Positions 1-8,525 of a DNA stretch of 64,000 nucleotides are shown here, one piece after another. The position numbers and the translations under genes were made by a program. Within the stretch, counting starts at the first letter, position 1. Each line of letters starts with the position of its first letter. This stretch comes from Amycolatopsis australiensis (lineage in GTDB: Bacteria; Actinomycetota; Actinomycetes; Mycobacteriales; Pseudonocardiaceae): positions 8,718,001-8,782,000 of the forward strand of contig NZ_FPJG01000006.1 of NCBI RefSeq assembly GCF_900119165.1. Direction: 5' to 3'. The notes under the pieces are model-generated. The model was not told where the DNA came from and made no database searches. It worked only from the letters and a program-made list of their open reading frames with translations.

Positions 1-1019
1 AGCGCCTGCCGCCGCCCCGCCCCGGTGTACAACGCGTCGAGCACATGACGCGTCACCGTGTCGGCGTCCACGACCGCCTCCTCCACCGAGCCGGCGCGCC
101 CGGTGTCCCCGGCACTGTCCGGCCGCTCGAACGGGACGATCCGGCCGGCCCCCGCGGACATCGGGGCGAGCTCGGGGTGGAGCGCCCCAAAAACGTCCAG
201 CGCGGGCGCGTCTCCGATGATCTTCGCGAACTGCCGGAACGTGACGACGATGTCGGGCTCCGTTCCGGCGCGCCACCACGACCGCCCGGGCGAGCGGGTC
301 AGTCCCTGGCGCAGCCGCGCAGTCACCAGCGCGGTGACTTCCGCGAGTGGCTCGACGGGCGTTCCGGCGGCCTCGGCGACGGCAATCCGGAAGGCCGCGA
401 CCTGGCCGACGATGTCGAAGTTGCCGAAAACCGGGAACGCCGGATCCGGCCCGTTCGCCGGCTTCAGCTTCGCGCGATGCTCGGCCGCCAGGTCGTCGGC
501 CCGGGTGAGCACGGCACGCACCTTCGCCGCCGCTTCAGGCGTTTCCGGCCCCAGCCGCGCCAGCAGCCCGGCTGCCACCATGGTGACGAACATCGGCGGC
601 ACGTCGGCCGGCTCGACCTCTGCGGTGACTCGGGCCGTGGCGACGAGCAGTCCGGTCAGCGACTCGTCCTTGAGCCGGCGACACGGAATCGCCAGGTCCG
701 CGGGTACCCGCCGAGCCAGCAGTTCGTCGTGCACCTTGACGACGTTCGACACCTTCTCCTGCACGGAGGGCCCGGACCGAACGGCGAGAACGGCCGCGGC
801 CAGCAGGTCGTACTCGCGCTCCGGAAGCGCCCGCCCCCGGCGAGCGAATGATTCACTCACCGAACGGGCCCGGGTGGTCATCAGGCCGACCACCTCGTCG
901 AGCGTCCCATACCGGTCCAGCAGGACCTCGACAGCCTCGTCGGTGAGGTGTTCGATCGCCGAGACCGCACTGCGGCGGAACCGGGCCTCGCCGAACGGTG
1001 TCCGCGTGGTCGTCATCAT
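1..1019 (-). CDS. Unknown protein of AAA+ locus (3' end outside window)
   Basis: An uninterrupted minus-strand frame runs from an ATG at 1019 to the window edge, giving at least 339 residues. The start overlaps the stop of the upstream gene in an ATGA, so the two are translationally coupled. The protein begins MMTTTRTPFGEARFRRS and is soluble, Ala/Val/Arg-rich and largely helical in appearance, with no signal peptide, membrane span or catalytic motif I recognise. It is the last visible member of the co-directional locus built around the Ycf46-type ATPase, so a shared role is inferred from context only. I do not recognise the family. Confidence 0.8.
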   Translation of the reverse strand, partial: MMTTTRTPFGEARFRRSAVSAIEHLTDEAVEVLLDRYGTLDEVVGLMTTRARSVSESFARRGRALPEREYDLLAAAVLAVRSGPSVQEKVSNVVKVHDELLARRVPADLAIPCRRLKDESLTGLLVATARVTAEVEPADVPPMFVTMVAAGLLARLGPETPEAAAKVRAVLTRADDLAAEHRAKLKPANGPDPAFPVFGNFDIVGQVAAFRIAVAEAAGTPVEPLAEVTALVTARLRQGLTRSPGRSWWRAGTEPDIVVTFRQFAKIIGDAPALDVFGALHPELAPMSAGAGRIVPFERPDSAGDTGRAGSVEEAVVDADTVTRHVLDALYTGAGRRQA

Positions 1020-1777
1020 TCCTCCGTGCCGGTGCGGAAGCGGAGCGCCGGTTCGCCCGCGGACTCACCCAGCGGAAGGTCCGCCAGGAGCTCGTCTGCT
1101 TCGTCCCCGGGCTCGAACGCGATCCACCTGCCCGAGCCGTCGTCCAGCCCGGCGAACAAGCGGACCTCGCCGGCCACACGCGCCCGGACGACGATCCCGC
1201 GTGCCTCCGGCTCCGCGTAGGTTGCCCAGGCCAGCTCCGGTTCGACCCCCGCGGCCGCGGCCATCTCCGGTGGAAGCGTGAAGCTGTGCCAGACGACCTC
1301 GCCCGGCCGCCGGAAGCCCTCACCCGTCATGGCGAGCGCACCCACTGCTTCCCGCAGGTCCCGGCCGGCGACCCACGTCCACAGCTCACGGGCCCAGCTG
1401 CCGACCGAGGCCCGCGGAGGACCGGCCTCGGGAGCCAGTACCCGGTCGCGGTAAGGAGCCCAGGTGCCGGCGATCTCTTCGAGCTCGACCAGGTTCAGCC
1501 GGCCGGCTCCCGAGAGCCGGCCGGCATCGACGACCGACGTGACGAGCGTGGCCAGCCGGTCACCGAGGAGGATCCGCACGTCGTCCGTGAGGCCGCCGGT
1601 CAGCGTGAACTCGGCGAATGCGGGCGGCCCGGACGCATCGTCCTCGACGAAAGCGCAGGCCAGACCCCGGTGCAGCCGCCGGTAGATCGTCCGTTCGGCC
1701 GTCAGCAGCGTCACCTGCAGGCGAGCGGATTCGACCAGCCAGCCTAGCCGGACGTAGCCATCCCAGGTCGTGAGCAT
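1016..1777 (-). CDS. Unknown 253-aa protein of AAA+ locus
   Basis: ATG at 1777 is preceded by a purine-rich AAGGGGG ribosome-binding site. The start lies 15 nt after the stop of the AAA+ ATPase gene, and the stop overlaps the next start (ATGA). The 253-residue protein starts MLTTWDGYVRLGWLVESARL and is acidic and soluble, without signal peptide or membrane span. A Glu/Asp-rich stretch near the C-terminus is its only low-complexity feature. No family is recognised. Its tight spacing suggests a product made together with the ATPase, possibly a partner or substrate (inference). Confidence 0.85.
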   Translation of the reverse strand: MLTTWDGYVRLGWLVESARLQVTLLTAERTIYRRLHRGLACAFVEDDASGPPAFAEFTLTGGLTDDVRILLGDRLATLVTSVVDAGRLSGAGRLNLVELEEIAGTWAPYRDRVLAPEAGPPRASVGSWARELWTWVAGRDLREAVGALAMTGEGFRRPGEVVWHSFTLPPEMAAAAGVEPELAWATYAEPEARGIVVRARVAGEVRLFAGLDDGSGRWIAFEPGDEADELLADLPLGESAGEPALRFRTGTEE

Positions 1778-1792
1778 CGGACGCTGCCCCCT

Positions 1793-3334
1793 TCAGCCCA
1801 GGACGACGCGTCGAGCGCCGGCCTTCTCGGGCACATCGCGGACCTTGCCCGACGCCGGGATCGCCCGGTCGCGCAACTGCCGGACTTCGTCGATCCGTTC
1901 CGGGGCGGAACGCAGCAAGGGAACGATGTTGCGGAAGGCGCTGCGGTAGTAGTCGACCGGGACCGAGTCGTCGCCGATGCGGATCGCCTCGTAGCCGATC
2001 TCGGCGACCGCCGCCTCGACGTCCGAACCGGCGAACCCGTCGCTGAGCCGCACGAGCTCCTCGACGAGATCGTCGGGTACGGGTATCCGCAGGTACTTGC
2101 GCAGATAGATTTGGATGATCTCCCGCCGCTCCTCGGGGTCGGGCAGATCGACGAAGAACATGTCGTCGAACCGGCCGCTCCGGAGCAGCTCCTGAGGCAG
2201 GGCACGAACGTCGTTCGCCGTGGCGACGACGAACACCCGCGCACGGGATTCCTGAAGCCAGTACAGGAACTGGCCCACGAGCCGGGTCGTGACGCCCGTG
2301 CTGTCGGTGCCCGAGCCGGCGAGGCCCTTCTCGATTTCGTCGATCCACAGGACGCAGGGGGCGACCGCGTCCGCGGTGGCAAGCGCTTCACGGAACCGGC
2401 CCTCGGATTGGCCGACGTAGGTCCCGAGCACCGATCCGATGTCGAGCCGGTACAGCGGAAGCTGCCAATCGCTTGCGATCGCCTTGGCGGACAACGACTT
2501 TCCGCAGCCGGGGACGCCCACCAGCAGCACTCCCCGCGGTGGCCGCATCCCACGGTCACGCAGGTCCATGGTGAGCAGCGGGCGCTTGCGGTCCAGCCAC
2601 TGCCGCAACCCCGCGAGGCCGCCGACCGGATGGTCACCGCTGCGCACAGTGACGCGTTCGATCCCGGCCAGCTCGCTGAAGATCGAGTCCTTCGCCCGGC
2701 CGAGCTCGACAAGTTCCGCTTTCGTGATCGACTTCTTCACGACGAAGGTGGCGAGGATGTTCAGCGCCTCGATCTTCGTGACACCCGTCAGGATCGACGC
2801 TGCTTCCTCACACTCGGCGGCCCCCCATTCTATCCGGATCACCGACTCGTACTGGCGGAGGAAGTCTTCGATCGCCACCCGCATCTCGTCGACGTCGGGC
2901 AGGTCCAAGGTGACCGCCATGCCCATGCGCTGCAACGTGTTCCATGTCGGGTCGGCGGTGATCACCATGATGCATCCGCCGTGCTCCTCGGCCAGCTGGG
3001 CGAGATCGACGAACCGCCGCGAGATGTCGTTGTCCTCGCCGAGGTGCTGGACGTCGGTGAAGACGACGGTCAGGTTCGCGCGCGACTGGAACCACTCACC
3101 CGCCAGGTCGAGTGCGCCGAGGAGCGACTTGTCCTCGGAGACGATCTGCTTGCTCCGCAGATCCCGCAGGCCCTGGCTCAACGTGTGCACGATGACGTCG
3201 AGCTGCTTTTCCTTGGCGAGCTCGCCGAGCATCTCCAGCGCGCGGCCGCGTTCGACCGTGCGCACCGACACGAACGGGATCCGGGCGAGCAGGTAGGACT
3301 CGATCCGGGCCTTGGTCTCAGCCCCGTTGGGCAT
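1793..3334 (-). CDS. Ycf46-type AAA+ ATPase
   Basis: A 513-residue ATPase. I chose the ATG at 3334 because GAAAGG lies just upstream; the longer frame upstream lacks coding character. Residues 1-200 form an N-terminal module like that of the Ycf46 family. The AAA+ core follows: Walker A GVPGCGKS at about 273-280, Walker B CVLWIDEIE at about 327-335, sensor-1 Asn in VVATAND (about 374), and an arginine-finger segment LLRSGRFDD (about 384-390). The block RLDIGSVLGTYVGQSEGRFR is typical of Ycf46 proteins. ATP-driven remodelling of a partner is expected for AAA+ proteins; the substrate is unknown. It sits mid-locus, 13 nt after one small gene and 15 nt before the next. Family call is strong, cellular role unknown. 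Confidence 0.9.
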   Translation of the reverse strand: MPNGAETKARIESYLLARIPFVSVRTVERGRALEMLGELAKEKQLDVIVHTLSQGLRDLRSKQIVSEDKSLLGALDLAGEWFQSRANLTVVFTDVQHLGEDNDISRRFVDLAQLAEEHGGCIMVITADPTWNTLQRMGMAVTLDLPDVDEMRVAIEDFLRQYESVIRIEWGAAECEEAASILTGVTKIEALNILATFVVKKSITKAELVELGRAKDSIFSELAGIERVTVRSGDHPVGGLAGLRQWLDRKRPLLTMDLRDRGMRPPRGVLLVGVPGCGKSLSAKAIASDWQLPLYRLDIGSVLGTYVGQSEGRFREALATADAVAPCVLWIDEIEKGLAGSGTDSTGVTTRLVGQFLYWLQESRARVFVVATANDVRALPQELLRSGRFDDMFFVDLPDPEERREIIQIYLRKYLRIPVPDDLVEELVRLSDGFAGSDVEAAVAEIGYEAIRIGDDSVPVDYYRSAFRNIVPLLRSAPERIDEVRQLRDRAIPASGKVRDVPEKAGARRVVLG

Positions 3335-3347
3335 GCCAGTCCTTTCG

Positions 3348-3866
3348 TCACTTGAGGATGACCCGGCGCCGGGTCGGCGAGCCACCGGACGGCCGGGCAG
3401 CGGCGGTCCGGGCGAGGGCGGGCACCAGGCTGTTCTGCCGTATCGCATTCCGCAGTTCGGCCGGTGCGTCCCGGGCCGAATCCTCGAGGCTCTGCTGGGA
3501 CGATCGCACCGTCTCCTGCAACGCGGCAGTCAGGCTTTCCTTGAGGTCCGCCGGCAAAGCGGGGTGAGTGGTCAGCGCGACGAGCGGGCCCAGCCGCTTC
3601 CGCGCATCGGCCATGATCACCGCGATCGCCGTCACTGCGCGCGCGGGATCCGCGAGAAGCATCTGCTGATCTCGGATCAGGGCGTCACTCCAGCGCCGCT
3701 GGCGTGCGTGGAACGCCTCGGCCAGGTGGCGAGACAGCCGTTCCAGCATCTGCGGGCCCAGCTCGATCCCGACGGCGACCAGGTGCGCCGAGGGCAGGTC
3801 CTCGCCACGGCCGAAGGCTTCGAGCCAGCGGACCCAGGCCGCGTACGGGCCGGGAGCGCGGTACAT
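3348..3866 (-). CDS. Unknown 172-aa helical protein of AAA+ locus
   Basis: ATG at 3866 sits behind GGGAGGTGAGGCGG, a strong site, 5 nt after the stop of the preceding small gene. The protein begins MYRAPGPYAAWVRWLEAFGR and appears mostly helical (long Ala/Leu/Arg/Gln stretches), with a basic C-terminus ending RRRVILK. There is no signal peptide, transmembrane span or known catalytic motif. It directly precedes the AAA+ ATPase gene with 13 nt between them, so a regulatory or adaptor role for that ATPase is plausible but is only inference. Confidence 0.82.
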   Translation of the reverse strand: MYRAPGPYAAWVRWLEAFGRGEDLPSAHLVAVGIELGPQMLERLSRHLAEAFHARQRRWSDALIRDQQMLLADPARAVTAIAVIMADARKRLGPLVALTTHPALPADLKESLTAALQETVRSSQQSLEDSARDAPAELRNAIRQNSLVPALARTAAARPSGGSPTRRRVILK

Positions 3867-3871
3867 CCGCC

Positions 3872-4036
3872 TCACCTCCCGCGATGGCGTTCGATGAACT
3901 CGGCAGGGGGAAGCAGGTCCCACTCGGGCAGTTCGAGTGCCACCTCCTCGTCCTTCAGGACGCGCGCGGGACGCGAGTCGACCGGGACGAGCGGCCGATG
4001 TCCGTCGCCGGGTTGTGGCTCGATGGGTTTCGGCAC
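3872..4036 (-). CDS. 54-aa proline-rich small protein of AAA+ locus
   Basis: A short gene using GTG at 4036, supported by GAGGAG seven bases upstream. The stop of the large upstream gene lies only 2 nt before the start, and its own stop overlaps the Shine-Dalgarno of the next gene. The product starts VPKPIEPQPGDGHRPLVPVD, has a charged middle (LKDEEVALELPEWD) and a basic tail. It has no membrane span. Such a short acidic/proline peptide could be an adaptor between locus proteins; no family is recognised. Confidence 0.7.
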   Translation of the reverse strand: MPKPIEPQPGDGHRPLVPVDSRPARVLKDEEVALELPEWDLLPPAEFIERHRGR

Positions 4037-4038
4037 GT

Positions 4039-5778
4039 TCAGGCTCCTCGTCTCTGATCCGGCGCCGGGCCGGCGAACGCCGCGCTGGTCAGCCCGTTCA
4101 GATAGGTCCGCAGGCTCTCCGCCGATGCGAGCTCGCGCTCCCACTCCGTCCGCAGGTCGACGAGCTCGGCGATCCCGCCCCGCAGCTGCGCCACCGCGAC
4201 CGCTTTGCGCTGTTCGCCTTGCCTGCGCAGCTCGACACGGCGCGCGGGGAGGCCGCGCGCCTGGTAGCCGGACCAGGCGCCGGCCAGCCCGGCGCCGACG
4301 AGCAGTACGACTGCGAGCCCCACGTTGTGGGCGAGCCCGGACCAGAGTGCGAAGATCAGGCCGAACCCGGCGACGATCGCGGCGGTCAGCGGTGGACCGA
4401 CGAACCTCACCCGCGCGACGGCCGCTTCCGTCTCCGCGTCGATGTGGGCCGCGAGGCCGGCGACGAGGTCGTCCTCGCGTGTGGTGGCGTCGATCCGATC
4501 GGTCCAGCCTTCGACCTCGAGTTCGACGGCAGCGGGCTGAGCCGACAAGTTGGCCGCTTCGAGCCGTCCGGCGCCCTGCACGATCCAGTCCTTCGCCAGC
4601 GCGACGGCGAACCGCCGGGTTCCGAGCGACGCGCCGGATGTGCCGGAGCCGACGGCTGCGTTGCTGATCAACGTGAGGAAGTCGACGGTGTTCTCGTGCA
4701 GCGGAGCTGCCGCCTGGACGGCTTTCGCGGCGACGTCCTTGTCGCCCTCGGCCTTGACGATCTCCTGCAGCTCGTGTTCCCTGCGTCGCAGCGGCGCCTC
4801 TTCGACGTCGTATCCGGTGACGAGCCCGTTGAGGATGTCGTCGACGCGTTCACGCAGATCATCGCTCTGCGGCACCGGCCCGGTGAACATCGCGCGGAAC
4901 TTCTGCTCCGCCTCGCTGTGCACCGTCGCGCCCTCGTAGAGTTCCTTCAGCTGCGGCCAGGTAGGGCTGATCTCGGCCAGGATCGTGTACCGGGGGTCGA
5001 TGCGCCGCCGGTAGGTGTCGAGCAGTTCGGCCCAGCGGCCGACCTGCCTGTCGACGGTTTCCCGGTCGCCGGACAGCCGCTCGTACCAGCCACCCATCTG
5101 GGCCATGACCAACGGCTTCGACTCGTGGCCGAAGGCGCCCTGGCTCACCGCGTCGAGGATCACCGTGAACTCGCGGGACAGCTTCGCCGGGTTCTGGCGC
5201 GCGGTGTACTGCCGCAGCCACCGGGCGGTGGCCTCGTTGCGCCGGTTCCGGCGCAAGATCAGTGCGAAGAACAGGGCCGCTTTGTCGTTGTCCCGGCGAG
5301 TCGCCTCGGCCAGTGCCTTCTGCGCAAGCGCCGGGTCGTCGCGGATCCAGGCAGCGACGGCCACGAGCGCCGGCGCCAGCCAGTACCTCGGGGTCTGCAG
5401 CATGAGTTCTTCGGTGAGGCTGCGCATCGTGCCGTGCGTGACGATGCCGACGTCGAGGGCCTGCAGCGTGCCGGTGGCCAGCCGCCGCACCTCGCCGAAG
5501 TGGCCGTAGTCCGTCTCCAGTTCCTGCCGCACCTGGATGATCTCGGTGTGCGCGACCTGCAGGTTGTGCCGCAGCTCGTCGCGCCGAAGGTAGTCGTGGA
5601 ACTCCCGGCGCAACTCGAGCAGCTCCTGCTTGGTCTGGTCCTGCGCGTCGGCGACTTGCCCGATCGAGGACTGCAGCAAGTCCTGCTTGCGGTGCAGGAC
5701 TTCTTGCGCGTCGGCCACTTGACCGATCATCCGGCCGAGTTTGCTGAGATCCCCCGAATCCACCTGGACCAGGTTCAT
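4039..5778 (-). CDS. Large coiled-coil protein with C-terminal membrane hairpin
   Basis: 579 residues from ATG at 5778, overlapping the preceding stop (ATGA). The N-terminal about 90 residues contain a near-repeat (IGQVADAQ occurs twice, about 20 residues apart) followed by Glu/Arg/Gln heptads, suggesting a coiled coil. A long helical, TPR-like middle follows. Two hydrophobic segments at roughly residues 455-510, joined by a short loop (SGLAHN), form a membrane hairpin, followed by another charged helical tail of about 65 residues. There is no signal peptide, so both ends are probably cytoplasmic. It is the largest member of the locus and could anchor the AAA+ ATPase to the membrane. The family is not recognised. 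Confidence 0.88.
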   Translation of the reverse strand: MNLVQVDSGDLSKLGRMIGQVADAQEVLHRKQDLLQSSIGQVADAQDQTKQELLELRREFHDYLRRDELRHNLQVAHTEIIQVRQELETDYGHFGEVRRLATGTLQALDVGIVTHGTMRSLTEELMLQTPRYWLAPALVAVAAWIRDDPALAQKALAEATRRDNDKAALFFALILRRNRRNEATARWLRQYTARQNPAKLSREFTVILDAVSQGAFGHESKPLVMAQMGGWYERLSGDRETVDRQVGRWAELLDTYRRRIDPRYTILAEISPTWPQLKELYEGATVHSEAEQKFRAMFTGPVPQSDDLRERVDDILNGLVTGYDVEEAPLRRREHELQEIVKAEGDKDVAAKAVQAAAPLHENTVDFLTLISNAAVGSGTSGASLGTRRFAVALAKDWIVQGAGRLEAANLSAQPAAVELEVEGWTDRIDATTREDDLVAGLAAHIDAETEAAVARVRFVGPPLTAAIVAGFGLIFALWSGLAHNVGLAVVLLVGAGLAGAWSGYQARGLPARRVELRRQGEQRKAVAVAQLRGGIAELVDLRTEWERELASAESLRTYLNGLTSAAFAGPAPDQRRGA

Positions 5779-6233
5779 GAGTCACTCTCCATGATCACGA
5801 TCGAACCGTCGGCACGGGCGCAGACCATGCGGTCGGGATACACCTCGACGGCAAGATAGGCGGGTGACACGGCCAATGCCCGTGCTCGTTCGAGACCACC
5901 CGGCAGAACCTGTCCCCGGTGATAGTGCTCGAGAATCGCGCCGTCAAGCGCCAGCGTGTGCACCTCGAACGGTTCACCCAGATAACACTTCCCGACGATC
6001 CCGACTGGAATGCTGCAGTACCTGTCGGCAAATTCCTTCCGGATCGCGTCGACGAACTCGTCGACATCCACCGCGCCGAGACTGCCCGAGCCGTCGAGCG
6101 CGCGCAACGCCTTTCGATAGTTTTCCGAACGATTTCCGTCATGCAACCGGCCACCGGCGCCGGTGGAGTTCCTGCGCACCGGAACAGATCTCGCGAATGC
6201 ATCGTTACGGCGGTTGGTCATCGGTCTCGGCAC
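5775..6233 (-). CDS. Unknown 152-aa protein of AAA+ locus
   Basis: I prefer GTG at 6233, which has GGGAGA eight bases upstream; an in-frame ATG at 6221 lacks a good site and would give 148 residues. The basic N-terminus (about 45 residues, Arg/Asn/Ser-rich) looks disordered. The remaining about 100 residues form a compact alpha/beta-looking domain including VDEFVDAIRKEFADRYCSIP and the tail IVIMESDS. The stop overlaps the start of the coiled-coil/membrane protein gene (ATGA), implying stoichiometric production. No catalytic motif and no recognised family. Confidence 0.75.
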   Translation of the reverse strand: MPRPMTNRRNDAFARSVPVRRNSTGAGGRLHDGNRSENYRKALRALDGSGSLGAVDVDEFVDAIRKEFADRYCSIPVGIVGKCYLGEPFEVHTLALDGAILEHYHRGQVLPGGLERARALAVSPAYLAVEVYPDRMVCARADGSIVIMESDS

Positions 6234-6291
6234 GCCGCCGTCTCCCTGGATTCCGTCGTTTCCGCTGTAGTCGTCCTTGAGCCGGAAGCCG

Positions 6292-7047
6292 TTACCGGAT
6301 CGAGGCGACCAGGAGCGCGCACGCCGTCGCGGCCCAGACAGCCACCGCCGCGCATTCGGCCGCACGTTGGAGCCGGCAGGCGATCGGGGAACGAGGTGTC
6401 ACGATGTCGCCGGTACCTGCGGAAACCAATTGACGCACAACGATCTTGCCCACTCGATCGCGTCGGCCGTACACCTCGACCATGGCGCCGGCGGCCGGCG
6501 GGCGAGGAACGAACGTGCCCCGCGCCACACAGGTGTGTTCGGCGCCTTCGACATCCTTCACCACGATGGACGAAACCGGTCCGGTGTCCGCCCCTGCCGC
6601 AGGGCGCAACGGCAACGTCCACGGCCAGCCAGGGCCGCCCGCCGAACGCCGGACCGACGCGGACATCGAGGACCGCAGCAGGATACCGGGCACGAGCAGC
6701 GACACGGCAGCACCACCCAGCACCAGCAGCAGCTCACCGGCCGGCGCCCGCGCGGCGACGGCCGGCACTACGGTCAGCGCGGTGAGCACCGCAGCTATCC
6801 GTGCGGCCCACAAGAAGTTCCGGCTCATGATCGGTTCATGACGGACGACGGCGCTTCGCACCACCGTCCCGGTCGCGACCCGGCCGGGCACGCTGGACGG
6901 TGGTCCGTCATTCACCGGTGCCGCGGAGACCAGAACCCGGCGCGGCGGCGGTTCGGCGGACGTCTGCCCTGCCTGAGTACCGCACGCCGGACAGTGGGTG
7001 TCCGCGCTCCCCAACGGTACCCGGCACGAAAGACAGAACGTGTTCAT
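6292..7047 (-). CDS. Zinc-ribbon membrane protein, first gene of AAA+ locus
   Basis: 251 residues from ATG at 7047, with GAAGGAC upstream. The N-terminus is a compact zinc ribbon: CLSC at residues 5-8 and CPAC about ten residues later. A Pro-rich linker follows, then two hydrophobic segments (about 80-120), an exposed domain of about 80 residues containing a Cys, and a final hydrophobic segment near the C-terminus. The arrangement suggests a membrane protein with a cytoplasmic metal-binding head. Being the first gene of the minus-strand set, it probably lies next to the main promoter in the 7048-7181 gap, which it shares with a divergent gene. Function unknown. Confidence 0.8.
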   Translation of the reverse strand: MNTFCLSCRVPLGSADTHCPACGTQAGQTSAEPPPRRVLVSAAPVNDGPPSSVPGRVATGTVVRSAVVRHEPIMSRNFLWAARIAAVLTALTVVPAVAARAPAGELLLVLGGAAVSLLVPGILLRSSMSASVRRSAGGPGWPWTLPLRPAAGADTGPVSSIVVKDVEGAEHTCVARGTFVPRPPAAGAMVEVYGRRDRVGKIVVRQLVSAGTGDIVTPRSPIACRLQRAAECAAVAVWAATACALLVASIR

Positions 7048-7181
7048 GATCGGAAGTCCTTCACCTTGAACCGAAACGAAACGCGGACCATCGGCGATTG
7101 TGTCGGGTGCCGGCATGTTGCGGAAGTCTCGATCCGAAAACGTTCCACCTCCCTCGCCGGCGAACGCGAAAGGTGTCAGCA

Positions 7182-8066
7182 GTGGATGGCTCCCCGGAAT
7201 CCAGCGGTTCAGGAAAACCTCCCGCACCAGGGCGTTCGTTGTGGGGTCCGGCGCGCGTCGCCGGTGATTGCCCCGCGCCACCGGTAATCGACGGACCGCC
7301 GGACCCTCCGCCGGCCGAGGACCCGCCGCCGGTTTTCGGCCCGGGCGAAACATCGGCAAGCACCGAGCGGGAGGCGCGGCGACCATACGCTGCCATGGCC
7401 GCCGTCGGGGCCGGCATCGCCGCATTCGTCGCCGTGACCGTCGTGGTTGTCGCCGCTGGCCGGGACACCGGCACGCCGCTTGCCACCTCGGCGGACGGTG
7501 CCGATCCGCTCGTCGCCACGACCTATCCCACGGTCATTCCGACCGCCACGTCTACTTCGACGTACTCGGCCACGACACCCACCGACACGTCCCAGGCGAC
7601 CGGCAGCCGGCTGTCTGCCGGATCGGTACCGTCCGGATACCGGAGAATTTCCGGCCCGGCGGGGATCGAAGTGACCATTCCGGAGGACTGGCCGGTCAAG
7701 ACGGGCAGCATCCCGTCGAACGACCAAGCCGACGCACCCGACGGCTCTGGCACGTTCCTCCGGTACGGCGGCACGCCGACGCCGTCGATGGCGTTGCAGG
7801 ACGCGGTGGCTCAGAACGAAGTCACGAACACCGGCATCCGTGCCGGTTACCAGCGGCTGCGGCTGGACTCCGTGCCCAACGGCGGTACCGAAACGGTCGT
7901 CTGGGAGTTCTTGTTCACCAAGAGCGGCCAGCAACGTCACGCTCTTGGCTGGTTCTGGCGGGCGAACGGCTACGACTACGTCGCGTACGCCTCGGCCGCG
8001 GATTCACGCTGGAACCAACTGCAGCCCGTCTTGGACGTCTTCACCCAAACCGCCGGACCTCGCTGA
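7182..8066 (+). CDS. Single-pass membrane protein with C-terminal extracytoplasmic domain
   Basis: GTG at 7182 is preceded by GAAAGG with an 8-base gap; the product is 294 residues. The first about 75 residues are Pro/Ser/Gly-rich and cytoplasmic. One hydrophobic span follows (AAVGAGIAAFVAVTVVVVAA), then a Thr/Ser-rich wall-crossing linker. A C-terminal domain of about 145 residues begins IEVTIPEDWPVKTGS and contains several Trp/Tyr residues. This plan resembles the extracellular half of actinobacterial Ser/Thr kinases and related sensors, but no kinase domain is present. It diverges from the AAA+ locus across a 134-bp gap, so it may be co-regulated with it. A perfect hairpin follows the stop. 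Confidence 0.8.
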   Translation: MDGSPESSGSGKPPAPGRSLWGPARVAGDCPAPPVIDGPPDPPPAEDPPPVFGPGETSASTEREARRPYAAMAAVGAGIAAFVAVTVVVVAAGRDTGTPLATSADGADPLVATTYPTVIPTATSTSTYSATTPTDTSQATGSRLSAGSVPSGYRRISGPAGIEVTIPEDWPVKTGSIPSNDQADAPDGSGTFLRYGGTPTPSMALQDAVAQNEVTNTGIRAGYQRLRLDSVPNGGTETVVWEFLFTKSGQQRHALGWFWRANGYDYVAYASAADSRWNQLQPVLDVFTQTAGPR

Positions 8067-8070
8067 CGTG

Positions 8071-8102
8071 CTTGGCCCGTCACCCGAAGGTGACGGGCCA
8101 AG
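8071..8102. terminator. Perfect 14-bp stem terminator between convergent genes
   Basis: CTTGGCCCGTCACC at 8071-8084 pairs perfectly with GGTGACGGGCCAAG at 8089-8102 around a CGAA loop. It lies 4 bp after one stop and 6 bp before the stop of the convergent small gene, so it can serve both strands. There is no T-run, as is common in actinomycetes. Confidence 0.85.
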
Positions 8103-8108
8103 TCGTGA

Positions 8109-8237
8109 TCAGCTGTCCAGCCACCGCCGCAGCAGCGTGATGATCGCCGCGATCAGAGCGGCGATCCGCCCCAACGCCTGCAGCACGGTGGCCCGGCGTC
8201 GCTCCCGGTCGCCCGGACGCTCTTCGTCCTCGTTCAT
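8109..8237 (-). CDS. 42-aa charged/hydrophobic microprotein
   Basis: ATG at 8237 follows GGAGGAGAAACCG, an excellent ribosome-binding site. The product begins MNEDEERPGDRERRR, then has one hydrophobic helix (about residues 18-36, rich in Ala/Ile/Leu) and ends RRWLDS. It looks like a small single-span or amphipathic membrane peptide with an acidic/basic cytoplasmic head. It converges on the membrane protein gene at 7182-8066, with a shared hairpin between. No family recognised; the strong translation signal is the main support. Confidence 0.6.
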   Translation of the reverse strand: MNEDEERPGDRERRRATVLQALGRIAALIAAIITLLRRWLDS

Positions 8238-8261
8238 CGGTTTCTCCTCCAGGAGCAGCGG

Positions 8262-8297
8262 TCAGGTGTTCGGGTCGTCCTCGTCGCCACCGCGCAT
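8262..8297 (-). CDS. Possible 11-aa leader peptide
   Basis: ATG at 8297 has GGAGGTGG 5-6 bases upstream and opens a frame of 11 codons (MRGGDEDDPNT) ending in TGA. The next start, of the 42-aa gene, lies 24 bases after this stop, with its own strong site between. It could be a leader peptide coupling translation of the microprotein, or simply a second microprotein. Very short, so chance cannot be excluded. Confidence 0.35.
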   Translation of the reverse strand: MRGGDEDDPNT

Positions 8298-8525
8298 CGA
8301 AACCACCTCCGTCTGGCTCGGGGGCCCCGGGGCCCGTCCGGTCGGTTACGACCGGATGGGCTGCGGCGTGATCGGCGGCCGGCTGTTCGCGAGGCACGGA
8401 CCGTGGGCACGCACCTCGGCATCGACGTCGACCGGACGATCATCTCGACGCTTCAGCTGTGGGTTGGCTTAAGAACCGCCTCCGGGCCTCGCGCCCGCCC
8501 GGGGGTGGCGCGCACCATCGGGTGC

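Noticed and set aside
2111..3355. Long plus-strand frame opposite the AAA+ ATPase
   Set aside because: It is antisense to a gene with clear Walker motifs; long opposite frames are usual at this GC content and this one has no ribosome-binding site or motif.
8330..8400. GC-rich palindromes considered as an attachment site
   Set aside because: Only short overlapping GGGGCCCC-type repeats; no integrase, no direct repeat partner.
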